Assembly: GCA_002189035.1 (NCBI GenBank)
Contig: NEEC01000014.1
Location: 1,862,501 to 1,926,500, forward strand
Length of the DNA stretch: 64,000 bases
Direction: 5' to 3'
From: Utricularia gibba
Lineage: Eukaryota > Streptophyta > Magnoliopsida > Lamiales > Lentibulariaceae
Part shown: piece by piece, positions 1 to 11,228 of the stretch
How positions within the stretch are numbered: the first letter of the stretch is position 1
Layout: every line of letters starts with the position of its first letter
Made by a program: the position numbers and the translations under genes
Notes under the pieces: model-generated
Database searches by the model: none
Seen by the model: the letters and a program-made list of their open reading frames with translations, nothing else
What the model was told of the DNA's origin: nothing

Positions 1-1316
1 CCTCCGTGCAGCTCACGTGCTGTGCACCCACTTCAACTTCCGGTTTACTGCATTTGCCGTCGCCGCCGACGGTCGACGACATGACGAATCCCCGTAAAGT
101 AGGTGCCCCACGATCCAGACCCCGAGGCCGACCCCAAATCCGAACTGGAGCCCGAACCCGAAGACGACCCGAAATCGAAGCTACCATTGGGACTCGTCAT
201 CAAACTTGGCCCGGTGGTGATGTCTACGCTGAACTTCCCACCGGATTTCGCGTCGATGGTGGAACTCGCGAGAGAGATAGTGTCCACGCCTCCTCCGTCG
301 GGGATAAGATCGAAGCGGTAACCGAGGGAGTTACGGCCAATGCCGCGGCGCTCTCGCCACGCCTCGAGCCGAGCCCATGGCTTCCAGGTGCCGTGGCCTG
401 GCCGGAGAATGAGCCACGCCCCTGGATTAGATTTTGTCACACAGTCGGAGCCTTCGGAAGGCACAAACGGCGTAAGAATCGATGCTGCCGCCACCGGAGA
501 ACCAGAGAGGTCGTGGATAGTTATGGACCACCCTTTTCGCTCTTTCAAAGGCTTTTGTTGTTCTTCCCCAATCGGCGAACGGAAACAGCTAACCACCGAC
601 GAAGTACTCGGCTCCGACGCGGGAGATCTGAAAGCCACAGTGTCTAAATTTCAGCTGGAGTTCGAAATTCAAATTCTACTTTGAGAATCTCACAGGATAT
701 TATTCGATTTACCTGGATCTGGAACCCCATTCTCCCGAATTTCTGAATGCGAACTTGCAACTGAAAACCGGCTGCTGCACATTCCCATTGACCTGAAAAA
801 CCTGGGGGCTGCACTCCGGCTCGCCGTCGAAACGAAACACAAATCTGGGGTCCGGCTCCGCCCTAACAGTGAGATGAAGCTTGGAACCCGACCCGCCAAA
901 AGCGACCCACCCGTTCTGAATCACGGTCGCCTTGTTAATCCCCCAATTCTCCATAACATTCTTCAAGTCCAACTGCACGACAACGCAGCCGATAAGCCTC
1001 CCCCTCCTGAAACCGCCGCATCCGAGGCTACTCCCCCTACGCGAATATCAATCTTCAACTCGGAACGAGCCTTGCCTGACTTCTCGATAAGCCTCTCCAC
1101 CTCCGCCTTGCTCAACGAAAAACAGACGTGAACCCTATTCTCCACGACAGCCTCACCGCCTGCAGCGACAACCTTGATGTCAGAGATCTGCGACGGAATC
1201 CCCCGGAGCTTGAACCTACAGTAGAATGCCGAAGACGAAGAGAGCCGCGACGGCGTCTCCGGCAGCGTCAACGCCAAATTCCCGACAAGGAACCGCACGA
1301 AGGGACAGGGATCCAT
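1..1316 (-). CDS. DUF1005 family protein, 3' end beyond the window, two apparent frameshifts
   Basis: The protein starts at 1316 with the family's conserved opening MDPCPFVRFLVGNLAL and carries the diagnostic blocks AEPDPRFVFRFDGEPECSPQV, GWSITIHDLSGSPVA, SNPGAWLILRPG and WKPWARLEAWRERR. Exons are 1316-713 and 627-1 (open at the edge), with a GT-AG intron at 712-628. The frame breaks twice. At the five-C run 1000-1004 the read frame ends, while homology continues at once in another frame (RLIGCVVVQLDLK). At the four-C run 90-93 the frame runs into a stop, while the family C-terminal block GFVMSS...KCSKPEVEVGAQHVSC continues in the third frame. Both breaks are one-base changes in G runs of the coding strand. 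Function is unknown; members are plant-only, about 400-450 residues. It could be a decaying gene, but the conserved sequence after each break argues for assembly indels. Confidence 0.85.
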
Positions 1317-2710
1317 TCTCGCGGGAAAGCAAAACAGCAGCGAAAAGGTCGTCCTAGTTTCACTTTAGGGCACGACGCCGGCGGCCTCAAAACGATTGAA
1401 TCTCGGACTCCACCAACAACGAAACGGCTGTACGTATGCTACGTATAAAACCATGTCGTATAGGTGGGGGCCCCACCAAGGCGGTGGCCAGGCTGGATCA
1501 AGGTGGGCTTCTTGAGAACGTGCGTACCCAACTGAGCTGGTTCTGGTCTTTTATTTTATTTTCCCCCAAACAAATAAATAATATTATTCCCAATTAAAAA
1601 ACACACACACCGAAGGGGAATCTTCGGGGATGAGTGGACCCCATCGACAGCTGTAATCTGATCATGAACCGTTGGAGGCCAACCTCATCAACATTGAATT
1701 GAATTGTATTGTATTGTGTTCCTGGATGGGGCCCCCACCCCAACCCCCAGTTAGCTCTTTTTTTTTTTCTTTTTTTTCGCCTTCGATAAAAAAAATTGTC
1801 GGAAAATGAAAAATTGGTTTATACTTTATACGTTGTGAATGAATTACTACCACCTTTTTATAGTTGGTTCGTGGTAACGGAAAGAGCAGAAGATGAGACA
1901 TGTAAAAAGGGGGGAGTCGTTGTTCGGAAATGGGGAGGTGGTCCGGGGTGTCCGAGCCGCCCGTGCAATCAACGTCCGCCCAATTTGAACTCTCAAATCG
2001 GGGTCCTTGTGTTTATTATTAAAAAAAGGGGGGTTGTGTAGGTGTTAGCAACAACTCAGTATGAGCTGCAGCATCCGAATATGTTCAAGGGAAGAGAAAG
2101 AGAAAGAGAGCGGGGGGTAACGTATGCCTATGGGAATATGTATGTAATGTACAGCCAACCACAGTTGTTAAACGCGCACGTTTTAGGGTGCGCATTTTTG
2201 GACCACGTGAGCTGCGTCCGTGGAGGAGCACATCCCATCCCATCCCTTTTGGTGACGACGACTTGTGTTGTTGGTCTTTGGATATTAGTAAACTGGCGCT
2301 CCTCTGGAACATGCCACCACATCACACAGTAATAAATAGCACCATGCGTGCGTTTCCAGCCTCCCTTTATTTGCTACATAATAAACAAATGAACACAAGA
2401 ACCCCGATTTTACATTCCTAGTACATATAACTCATCCATTATATTCATCGAAATTATTATTTTGCATCAAATATAATAGTATTTTAACCATATATTTATA
2501 ACATAAATATAAATAATTCAAATATTTTCAAAATTGTTGGAGGATGGCGGATACTGGGTGGTGCAATACAGAGAGAATATTTATCAAATCCGAGGGAGTA
2601 GAACACCATTTCTCCACATGTTTTTTTACAAAAATCTTGAAATGATATCGAGGAATGAAGACAACTCTTACCTGCCATCGACTTTCGGGGGCCTTGGGGT
2701 GGATGGAAGG
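1317..2710. other. Intergenic spacer between two minus-strand genes
   Basis: No gene is supported here. It must hold the promoter and 5' leader of the DUF1005 gene on the low side and the 3' UTR of the glutamyl-tRNA synthetase gene on the high side. Visible simple sequence includes an (AC)n tract near 1603-1612, T-rich runs near 1760-1780 and a GA-rich purine tract at 2091-2112. Open frames in the interval are short and show no recognisable domain. Confidence 0.6.
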
Positions 2711-5630
2711 TTACTTCGCCACGGTTTGCTGCTTCCCGTCGGGGATGGAGAACAGAACCACCGGCTTTGAGGGTCGAATGTAGGGAGAATCGCATCGATA
2801 GTAGCCTTTTCTTTCCAGCTGCAAAACGTCTCCACGCTTCAGGTTCCGCATGTCTGATTCTCCCAGGGCGGGGGTTTCTGTTTTCGTGCATGGCCTCACC
2901 ACGTCGATGAAATCTTCGTCTTCTTCGAGCTGCATGAAAGGAGAAAGGTTGTGAGATTGCATAGAGATGAAATCACGGTAGTGATGATGCGGTCCATCAC
3001 CTTCTTCTTTGTGATGAGGTAGTCAAAGTCGACGAGAGTCAGCCGGATGAGCTCATTGGTGTCCGCAAGCCAAGTGAGTTTCAACTTGGTCTTCTTTACA
3101 TTCCCATCAAGATTGAGAACTCCGACCAGCTCTGTAATGATCCCGTTCTCATCTTTCTTGATTTCCTTGACAATCGCATTGCCCCAGTCCTTGAGAGTCA
3201 CTTCCTCGTTGGCGGAGATTGCTTCAGCATCCACATAATCTATCCACAATTTGCTTGAATAGGTGACGGCCTTTTCCCCAGCGCCTTCATATTTTTTATG
3301 CTTGGGAAGAATGCGAACAAAGGGCTCTTCTGGGCCATCAGTTAGCAGAAGCATTACACGGCGTTCCTCAATGACAGCAGTGTGCCTTGGGCAAACTGGA
3401 TCAATGATCTTTTTGTTTATGGCCCAGAGCTTGTCCCATTCCATAAGATTTAGATTCTTTGATGCACCCTAAATGGTTTGATGATGAACCATTGTCAAAA
3501 CATGGAAGATTTTTTTTTTCCAGGAAATGAAAAAAGGAGGAAAACCACTTGCAGGAAATGAGAACTTACTTGTTCCAAAATAAATTGAACCAGTGCTTCA
3601 ATCTTCAGGCCCGACGAACTATTCCTTGAACTGTAGGAAAGCGGGGATCATCCCAACCATCAACCTTACCATTCTGAACAAACCACAAAAGCTTGCGCTT
3701 GCTGAGAAGGGTATACACCATGTTCAGCCTGCTAAATTCGTATATGTGGACTTTCCTGAATCCCATATCATTCTGAATTCTGTAGTACTGATCATTCCGA
3801 TCATGATACTCACTGGAGCGAAGTGCATGTGTGATTCCTTCTACAGCATCAACAAACGGGCAACAAAAGTCATAAGTTGGGTATAATTTATATTTAGAGC
3901 CTATCCTATGATGAGGAGTAAGATTGCAACGGTAATACACTGGATCTCTCATTGACTTGTTAGGATCCTGCATATCCAACTTTCCACGAACGCAACACTT
4001 CAAACCTATCTCTGAACCAGAAATCATTTCCTTCCACAAGTTCAAATTCTCATCCACACTGTTACTCCGGGCAGCTGATTCAATACCCTCCATCCTTTCC
4101 TGCTGCATTTTCTCACGTGGAGTGTCATCAACATAAGCCTTACCCTCGCGAATCAGTTTTTCAGCCATCTCCATAAGCTGTGGAAAGTAGTCTGATGTGT
4201 AGGTTACAGCACTGTACTTAATCCCTAGAGTCTCAATATCTATAAGAAGATTCTCAACAAATTCATTACTCTCCTTATCTGGGTTTGTGTCATCAAATCG
4301 TACAATTACCTGTCCTTTGTACCGTTCCGCAAAGTACTGGTTCAAAAGCGCGGCTTTTGAATGACCGATGTGGAGAAACCCACTAGGTTCGGGTGCAAAC
4401 CGAAGTTTCACCTTTCCAACTTCAGCATCAGGGAGATCCACCTCAAAGGTCGGATTTCCTGCTATATCAGTTGAATTCCCACCATTCTCCTCCACAACTG
4501 ATTGAGAGCCAGAGGGTTGAGCGTCTTTCAACTTTGAATTTGAAATCTTTGTAGGCCCCTTTCTCAAAGTATACATGGAAATAAAGTCGCCTAGTACAGC
4601 AGCATACTCATCAGATATTGAATTGAACCATCGAACTAGGTTTAGATACTTTTTAGATTTTCTTAAACTTTCCCATCTGTGGCCTACTCCTGAAAACAAA
4701 AGGCAACATATCATTACATCCAATTTATATTTACTCTCAGGAAAAAGGAATAGAAGCCAATGAACAGAAAACTTGGTCACATAAAACTGTAATTACCAGC
4801 AAGGCGTGCCCAAATGGCAACGTCTGCGATTGACAGACTGCTACCAACAAGAAAAGTATTCTGCAGTAAACACTGATCGACAAAGCCGCAGGCTCCTTCG
4901 AATTCAGATCCATAACCAAAGATAGGTGCATAGTCGAGCCAGTCATCAATCTAGAAACAAAAATGCAAATCTATTAAGAAATACTTTGAAGGTCTGATTA
5001 AATAATCACGATTACGAGGGAAAACCAGGAAAAACAATGACCCTGACAAATTAAAGAACCTAAAAAGATGGAAAAGGAACCTGTTTTAACGCATTAGTAT
5101 CCCCTTCATACGAATCTGGATGGCTGGAAACCGCACCAATATGTTTAAGAATCTGAATTTCTCCATTTAAATTCTTCCTGCAAATGTTGTTGGGCCTTAA
5201 TAGCATCAATAGAAAAAATGATAGCCAGAACCATTCAAGCTTTTTCGAACGCGGGGCAATTCTTCATTGGAAAATCATATCAAAACCAATCATGCATACA
5301 AAATGCATGTACGGCTCAGATCACAAGTTGGCCACGCACACTCTAGCGTCAATGAAGTTCTATCGCCTCCTAATTTGATTACACCACTCATTTTTCAATG
5401 CATCGCCACCAACTTAAAACCGAAATTAGTTACCGATTACTCTAGAAACCATCTTAGAACTCCAAAAAAAATCTTCGAGTTTCTTGCGCGGCAACTTACC
5501 CGTCTCCCAATACGAGGACCGGTTCTGAACCCGAGGAAGGAGATGTGGCCACAGTAAGTGAAACAGCAAAGATCTTTGCGGCGGCGATGGCGGCAAGAGG
5601 CGGAGAATCGGGAGAGAATTTCAGCTCCAT
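2711..5630 (-). CDS. Glutamyl-tRNA synthetase, cytosolic type (one-base frameshift in exon 4)
   Basis: Attaches glutamate to tRNA-Glu in the cytosol. Exons: 5630-5500, 5177-5081, 4950-4797, 4689-3570, 3468-3001, 2929-2711, all with GT-AG introns, giving 729 residues once one missing base is allowed (Arabidopsis homologue about 719). The N-terminal GST-like domain (block IDDWLDYAPIFGYGSEFEGA) is followed by the class I catalytic core with the HIGH signature at about residues 234-237 (EPSGFLHIGHSKAALL), the KMSKS counterpart SKRK at about 457-460, and the eukaryote-type beta-barrel anticodon-binding domain ending in VLFSIPDGKQQTVAK. At 3610-3612 (CCC on the plus strand) the frame stops after QGIVRR, while the next frame continues GLKIEALVQFILEQ to the splice donor, so one G appears to be missing. 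It lies head-to-head with the MADS gene. Confidence 0.95.
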
Positions 5631-6059
5631 AGCGCCTAGGGTCGGAGAAACGTTCTCAGCCTCAGACAAAACTCAGCATTAACATTTGGACTTGGGCTTG
5701 GTTTGTTAATTATTTTTTAACTTGGGCTTCACTCTTTATTTTTTAGATTGGGCCCACAGCCCAACTGAACGTACGGTTGCTTGTAAACGTTAATCTTCGT
5801 GTTAGTGCTAATAAATGGGGAAACAAGTGTGATTAATATCTTATTATTTCATTTTATAAAATGATCAATAATTTCAAATGTAAGGCACGCAAAAAGAGAG
5901 ATTAGCATTAATCTTGATTCCTTATGCGGCTAAGTAGTAATTAAAAACTTCCTTTTCTGATCTTGATACTTTGAATAACAAAAATTTCAAATTTTGCTAT
6001 AAAAAGGCTGATTCAAATCAAACCGACTGTCTTCTTTCCCTCCCATCTGTCGCAGCGCG
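5631..6059. promoter_or_regulatory. Short divergent promoter between GluRS and the MADS gene
   Basis: This 429-bp gap separates two divergently transcribed start codons. It contains repeated GGGCT/GGGCC motifs, notably a palindromic TGGGCCCA at 5749-5756 followed by AGCCCA. These resemble the site II elements common upstream of translation-related plant genes, which would fit the GluRS gene. A TATA box (TATAAAAA) at 5998-6005 sits about 55 bp upstream of the MADS ATG. The gap may act as a shared promoter, but that is inferred from spacing only. Confidence 0.55.
5998..6005 (+). promoter_or_regulatory. TATA box of the type I MADS gene
   Basis: TATAAAAA lies about 55 bp before the ATG at 6060, so the 5' leader would be only some 25-30 bases. 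Confidence 0.5.
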
Positions 6060-6965
6060 ATGCAAGAAGCTCCTGCGGGGAAGAGGACGAGGGGCCGCCA
6101 AAAGACCAGCATGGAGAAGATCGCTAACATCAACAACCTCCAGGTCACCTTCTCCAAGCGGCGCGCCGGACTGTTCAAGAAGGCCAGCGAACTCTGCACT
6201 CTCTCCGGCGCGGAAGCCGCCGTGATCGTCTTCTCTCCGGCCAACAAGGCCTACTGTTTCGGCCACCCCAATGTCCAAACCTTGATGGACAGGTACTTGG
6301 CTTCTGAAAATGAACTCTAGTTATAAATTGTTTAACAACTGATGGATACGGATATGCCTGATAACGACAGGTTCAATGGCGTTACGGAGGCGTCTCATTC
6401 CGATCCGGTGATCGAAGCACATCGTAGTTCCACCATTCGGGAACTGAACTCGGAGCTGACGCAACTGGAGAGCATGCTGAGGATGGAGAAGCGGCGGTCG
6501 GAGGAGCTCGAACTGGTCCGCAAAATGGGAAGGATGCAACACTGGATTCCTGTTCCTCCAGAGGAGATGACCAGCGTGTCTCAACTCAAAGATCTAGAGC
6601 AATCGATCATGGCGTTTGAAAGGAGTATCGATCAGAAGGTGCAGAATGAACTACTCCTCCTCGCCGCTGCAGCTAACAGCAATCACCTTCCGATGTATGC
6701 AGATACCACAAACGCACTTGTTGCCGGCCATCAAGATATCCTCTCTAGCATCATCCCTTCCCTGGAGTCCAACCACTGTTCACATTTCACCCCCGGATTC
6801 TCCCATCCCGGAGCCGACGTTGAACCACCATCGGAGCTCAACCCGATGGCCGGAATGTTCCCTACCGACGACCTCCATAACCCTTTTCTCCAGTTTGATC
6901 ATCAGAGTTTAGCTTTCAACCTCCATGATGGATTCGGCGGTAGGCACACTCCAAGGATGCTTTGA
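6060..6965 (+). CDS. Type I (M-alpha) MADS-box protein, AGL62-like
   Basis: A nuclear transcription factor. The MADS box covers about residues 8-66 (blocks [60 protein letters not shown]), the SRF-type pattern of the M-alpha group that includes AGL61/AGL62, regulators of female gametophyte and endosperm development. There is no K domain. The C-terminal half has a Glu/Leu-rich helix ([20 protein letters not shown]) and an acidic tail. Two reading frames are joined by a 78-bp GT-AG intron (6293-6370) with GACAG|GT on both sides; splicing gives 275 residues in one frame ([10 protein letters not shown]). Without splicing a stop follows soon after the MADS box, giving an 86-residue product. Type I genes are often intronless, so this small intron is mildly unusual. 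The stop codon lies directly on the left breakpoint of the tandem duplication. Confidence 0.9.
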
Positions 6966-8246
6966 TCATGTGTACCATCCTCACTATTTCCTAAATATTC
7001 ATTAAAACCACATGTCTTCTGGCACAAAGCATTCATTCAAGACACATGAACCCTGTCCAAAGACTCCAAACAGATGGCCGCATTCCCCTGTCCAGACATA
7101 GCTTTATCGTCTAATTACACTCATCCAATAAGATAAGGACGCGTGTCGGCAGAGGATGGAAAATTTTACTAATAAAATTATATTGTTAAAAATAAAATTT
7201 TAATATAAAAAATGCAAATGAGATTGCAATGAGATAAGGACGCGTGTCACCCCACCCACCGCTTTCACATCAACGGGTGAAATGAAATTGCAAGTATTAA
7301 TTCACTCAACGAATTTTCCCAAAAAAAAAAAAAAAGAGAAAGAAAACAAACATCATTAATACAAAGGCACATGTTTAAAATAGGTTCAAATCATCCTACC
7401 ATTCATTTTATTATTTTCAATTAAATTTCATTTTTTAATAAAAATTATGGAATCTAATTCAAAAAATAATAAATTAGAGTTAAATAATATCTAATTGTGA
7501 GCTTTAGAAAAATTATTTATTTTTAACAATGCGCTATGTAATGATTTAGGTAGGTGGGTTTTTTTAATATAATATTTTAATTTATTTTTTTTTTGCAGCA
7601 ACGCGCAATGTAATGATTTAAGTAGGTGGGTTGATTTTAATAATTCTCGTGTTATACTTGTATGTGGGAATAAAAAATAATTTAATTGTCATTATTCATT
7701 ATACATAATAATATTTTTAATAAATTGCGTTAGTAAGATCATATTTACTCGTTTCCTGTAATACTAATATAACATTTCCGAAAATTGAGTTATTAAGTTT
7801 CCATCACATTTATATTCATTTTCGGAAATCATAATACTAAAATAAATATTATAAATTATATTTTAAATCATTTTCATAATAAAACCGGATTTATTCATTT
7901 CCGTTTCCCAAAAAAGTTTTTTTAAATATTTATCTTCATTGCTGGAAATGCTTTCCGTAAATGAGTAAACGTGTTGTAAAATGTGGGTTTGAAAGGGAAT
8001 CGGAACTGACAGTTTGAAAATTTCTTATGAGAATAATATATTTAAATTGTGTATGTGTTATGAGAATGGGGAGAGCAAACCACGTGAACTCAACTAACCA
8101 CCAGTCACCAGCGCGGCGACTGGAGAAGGGTGTTATGAGCCATCTGAAATGGACTCCGTGCAGCGACATCGGCGTCTATATGAGTTCCATTCGAGCCCAT
8201 CTGTTCATCCATCCGTGCAACTTTCTACCTCAACGGGCAACATCAA
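6966..8246. other. Intergenic start of duplication unit A
   Basis: AT-rich spacer with no gene. The segment from about 6960 is repeated at about 12034 and beyond, so it is the left part of the duplicated unit. It includes the 3' flank of the MADS gene, a poly-A run at 7320-7335, the short ACGCGTGTC motif at 7140 and 7221, a 240-bp MITE-like insertion (listed separately) and the promoter of SCPL copy A. Confidence 0.65.
7737..7976. mobile_element. MITE-like insertion in unit A, TAA target duplication
   Basis: Unit B reads straight through this site (GTTAGTAAAATGTGG). In unit A the sequence is split by 240 bp flanked by TAA on both sides (7734-7736 and 7977-7979). The ends are imperfect inverted repeats, with TTTACTCGTTTCC near the left end and the complement of TTTACTCATTTACGG near the right end. 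Size, AT content and the 3-bp TAA duplication fit a non-autonomous PIF/Harbinger-type element. There is no coding capacity. Confidence 0.6.
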
Positions 8247-11228
8247 ATGAGCACCGCTGCGAGTGTCTTGTTCCTTGTACTGCTGCTGGCATTTAGTGTA
8301 GCACTGTCTTCTTCTTTCTCTTCATTATCTTATTCGCAGAAAATCGTCACTACGCTTCCCGGTTATCGAGGAACTCTTCCCTTCAAACTTGAAACTGGGT
8401 ATGTCTTTTGGGGATTCTCAATATCTCGTTTTTAGAGCATCTCCATTGGTTTTTACAATTACACTTCCATTTCGTTTATTAGATTTTTTATTAGATTTCC
8501 GTAAATTATTATATATATGTAGTTTTGTTTTCGAATTTTCATATTTTCATTATGAAAATTCATTAAAATGTATATAAAAAGTATAACATTTTAAATTTTT
8601 AGAAATGATTTGTATTATTACGAAAATAATTGTACATAAAATAAATATTTAGTAACTAAATTTTAGAAAATATAGTAAAATTGACATGACACTCCAAATT
8701 TCCGTAAACTATTCAAGATGGTGTTAATGTCGTTTTATTATGTGGGGTGTGATGTGAGTCTGGCTGCTGCAGGTACATACCCGTGGGAGAGAATGAAGAG
8801 ATCCAGTTGTTTTATTACTTCATTGAGTCCCAGGGGAACCCACGGGCCGACCCGTTATTTCTCTGGCACAGCGGCGGGCCGGGTTGCTCCGCCTTCTCTG
8901 GTCTCATCTACGAAATCGGCAAGTCCTTCGTTATCAACGAAATCAGGGGCTATGAATTTGTTGTTGCTTTTCTTTTTTTTTTTAAGCAGATCAAGCTTGA
9001 AGTATGAGTCTTTACATACGAATCGTAATCAGTGAACACCAACCTGTACTTTTCCTTGACCTTTGATCCGGATTAAAAGGGACTTAGTATCGTTGTTTGC
9101 TTTTCTTTTGTTTTGGAAGGCGATATGATCTCAAACGACTGTATTTGTAGGTCCCTTGTCTTTTGATATAGAGAATTTTGATGGAAGCTTGCCGTCACTT
9201 CTTCTGAGATATCATGACTGGACTAAGGTAACCCCATTTTACACACAAAGTTGCTTCTTTAGATTTGCAGTTGTAAACTCTTGTGATGATAATCAGCCGC
9301 AAATTCGGTTACATGTCTCTATATGTGGGTCTTTTCCTTTTGTTTTTTTATCAGCTTGCAAACATCATTTTCCTGGATTCCCCTACTGGAACTGGATTCT
9401 CTTATGACAACACGACAAAGGGTTACCATTCATCCGACACTGAGAACGCTGAAATCAACTACGAGTTCTTGAGAAAGGTCCTTAGTCTATGGTGGATTCT
9501 ATGCCTCCGTTACAAAACTTAACTCTATTTCATTTCTCCAGTGGCTGTTGAATCACCCGAGCTTCCTTGAGAATCCTCTATACATTGCCGGGGATTCTTA
9601 TGGAGGAAAAATTGCTGTCTTGGTTGCCAACGAAGTCGCAAAAGGTGGTATCTTTATGTTTCTTCTTTCATGCACAAGCATCATTTGGCTGAACTGTGTT
9701 TATCTATTCTTTAAAGGCATCGTTCAAGGACATCAGCCTCCTATGGCTATGCAGGTAAATGATCAATCATTCATCCTCCACTTGTGATTTCCCTCTAAAG
9801 AACTTCTGGTGGATAGTTTTGATTTTGACTCGCTTCCTGTATGTAAAGGGGTACATCATCGGTAACTCGAGAAATGATCAATTCCATGACTGCAACGAAA
9901 AAGTCCCATATGCTCATCGGATGGCCCTGGTTTCTGATGAACATTATAACGTATGTAGTTTGTTGTTCATTCTATCCTTTGCTTTGCTGCAGTCCCTTGA
10001 GTCCATTCCCTCCATAATGTGATTATTTCAGCGTGCAAAACAAGCATGTGATGGTAACTACTACAATCCAAAAGCTAGCAACAGTGAATGTGTCGACGCA
10101 CTCCGTAGTATTCAGAAGGTGAGCTTGACTGCTAATATTATGGTTCCAATGCAGCATTCACACAGTTGTATTGTATTTACAGTGCCTCGGCAAGATAAAC
10201 AACGCCCATATTTTGGAGCCTAACTGCAACTTCGCAACTCCGAGGCTTGGAAACAAACTGGGAGTGAAGCAAGACTGCAAGCCGTATTTGGACGATGATC
10301 TTCCCGAAAACTTCATTCGCATGCCAGTAACAAAGAAACTTTGGTGCCCGGTAATAAGCTAGCAAGCAAGCATCTTTTTCTTTGGCAAGTAAGTTCAGCT
10401 TCTGATGGAGCTGAATCATTTCTACACTTTTGTGTTTGCAGAATAAAAAATACATCACCTCGTATGTTTGGGCAAACGATCCATCTGTTAGAGAAGCTCT
10501 TGGTGTTAGAAATGTATCGTTCTCTCCTTCAAAGCCACCTGATTTTTTCCTCAAATGGTTGCTGATCCTGGCTGAATTTCAGGGAACCGTGAGTTACTGG
10601 AGAAGGTGTCACCGGGACTTGTCCGATGCACACACTGAGAACGTACTTAGTCTGAACAGCATCCACCGTTCTCTCAGTGACCAAGGCTATCGATCCTTGG
10701 TCTTCAGGTGTGCCATAGTTCATCAAGAAGTGAAAAAACACACGAGAATTTGTTCCTCACAGAATGCAGCCAATTTCTTCCCACTGTTGATGCAGTGGAG
10801 ACCATGACATGATAATGCCTTACATGAGCACCCTGCAATGGATTCGCAAACTGAACCTCAGCATCGCCGAGGAATGGAGACCGTGGGACGTGAACGGCCA
10901 AATCGCAGGGCAAGTTGTCTCCACCCCATCAACTAAATCAATCCCATAACGTGTAAGACTCATCAGTATACCCCTTTTTTGTGCAGGTACACGATGAGCT
11001 ACCAGAACGGCGAAGCCTCTCTCACATTCGCCACCATCAAGGTTAGATTCAGGCATCGGCGAAAGCTGTGGTCTTGTACAGCGGATCCGTTGGGTCCCTT
11101 CCAAAATCGTTTTTTAGCGGCGCTTAACACTATTCTTTTTTCAGGGCGCCGGGCATACGGCGCCGGAATTCATGCCAGAAGAATGCTACGCGATGATAGA
11201 GAGATGGCTCACCACCTTCCCACTGTGA
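8247..11228 (+). CDS. Serine carboxypeptidase-like protein (SCPL clade IA), copy A, intact
   Basis: Fourteen exons: 8247-8398, 8773-8918, 9151-9227, 9355-9477, 9542-9644, 9717-9754, 9849-9950, 10032-10118, 10183-10350, 10442-10513, 10583-10707, 10796-10909, 10987-11041, 11145-11228; 481 residues in one frame. An N-terminal signal peptide (about 1-25, [10 protein letters not shown] core) targets it to the secretory route. The alpha/beta hydrolase triad is Ser185 (GDSYGG), Asp400 (SGDHD) and His458 (GAGHTAPE); the oxyanion block is [19 protein letters not shown]. Clade IA features include [28 protein letters not shown] and EEWRPW. Clade IA contains acyltransferases that use 1-O-acylglucose donors as well as peptidases; which applies here cannot be read from sequence. 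Introns 2 and 12 have GC donors (G|GCAAGT). Confidence 0.93.
8435..8723. mobile_element. Tourist-like MITE in SCPL copy A intron 1
   Basis: The 289-bp insertion begins GAGCATCTCCATTGG, a terminal motif common in plant Tourist/Harbinger MITEs, and ends CAAGATGGTG, an imperfect inverted copy. It is flanked by TTA on both sides (8432-8434, 8724-8726). The same intron in copy B has an empty site (GTTTTTAATGTCG) and is only 85 bp long. Confidence 0.72.

Noticed and set aside
6-647. 213-codon plus-strand open frame at the left edge
   Set aside because: Antisense to the DUF1005 exon; GC-rich codons on the opposite strand keep it open by chance.
3605-4780. Reading the GluRS gene as a truncated pseudogene or two separate genes
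   Set aside because: Sequence after the break continues the conserved protein without loss to a proper splice donor, and the remaining exons are intact.
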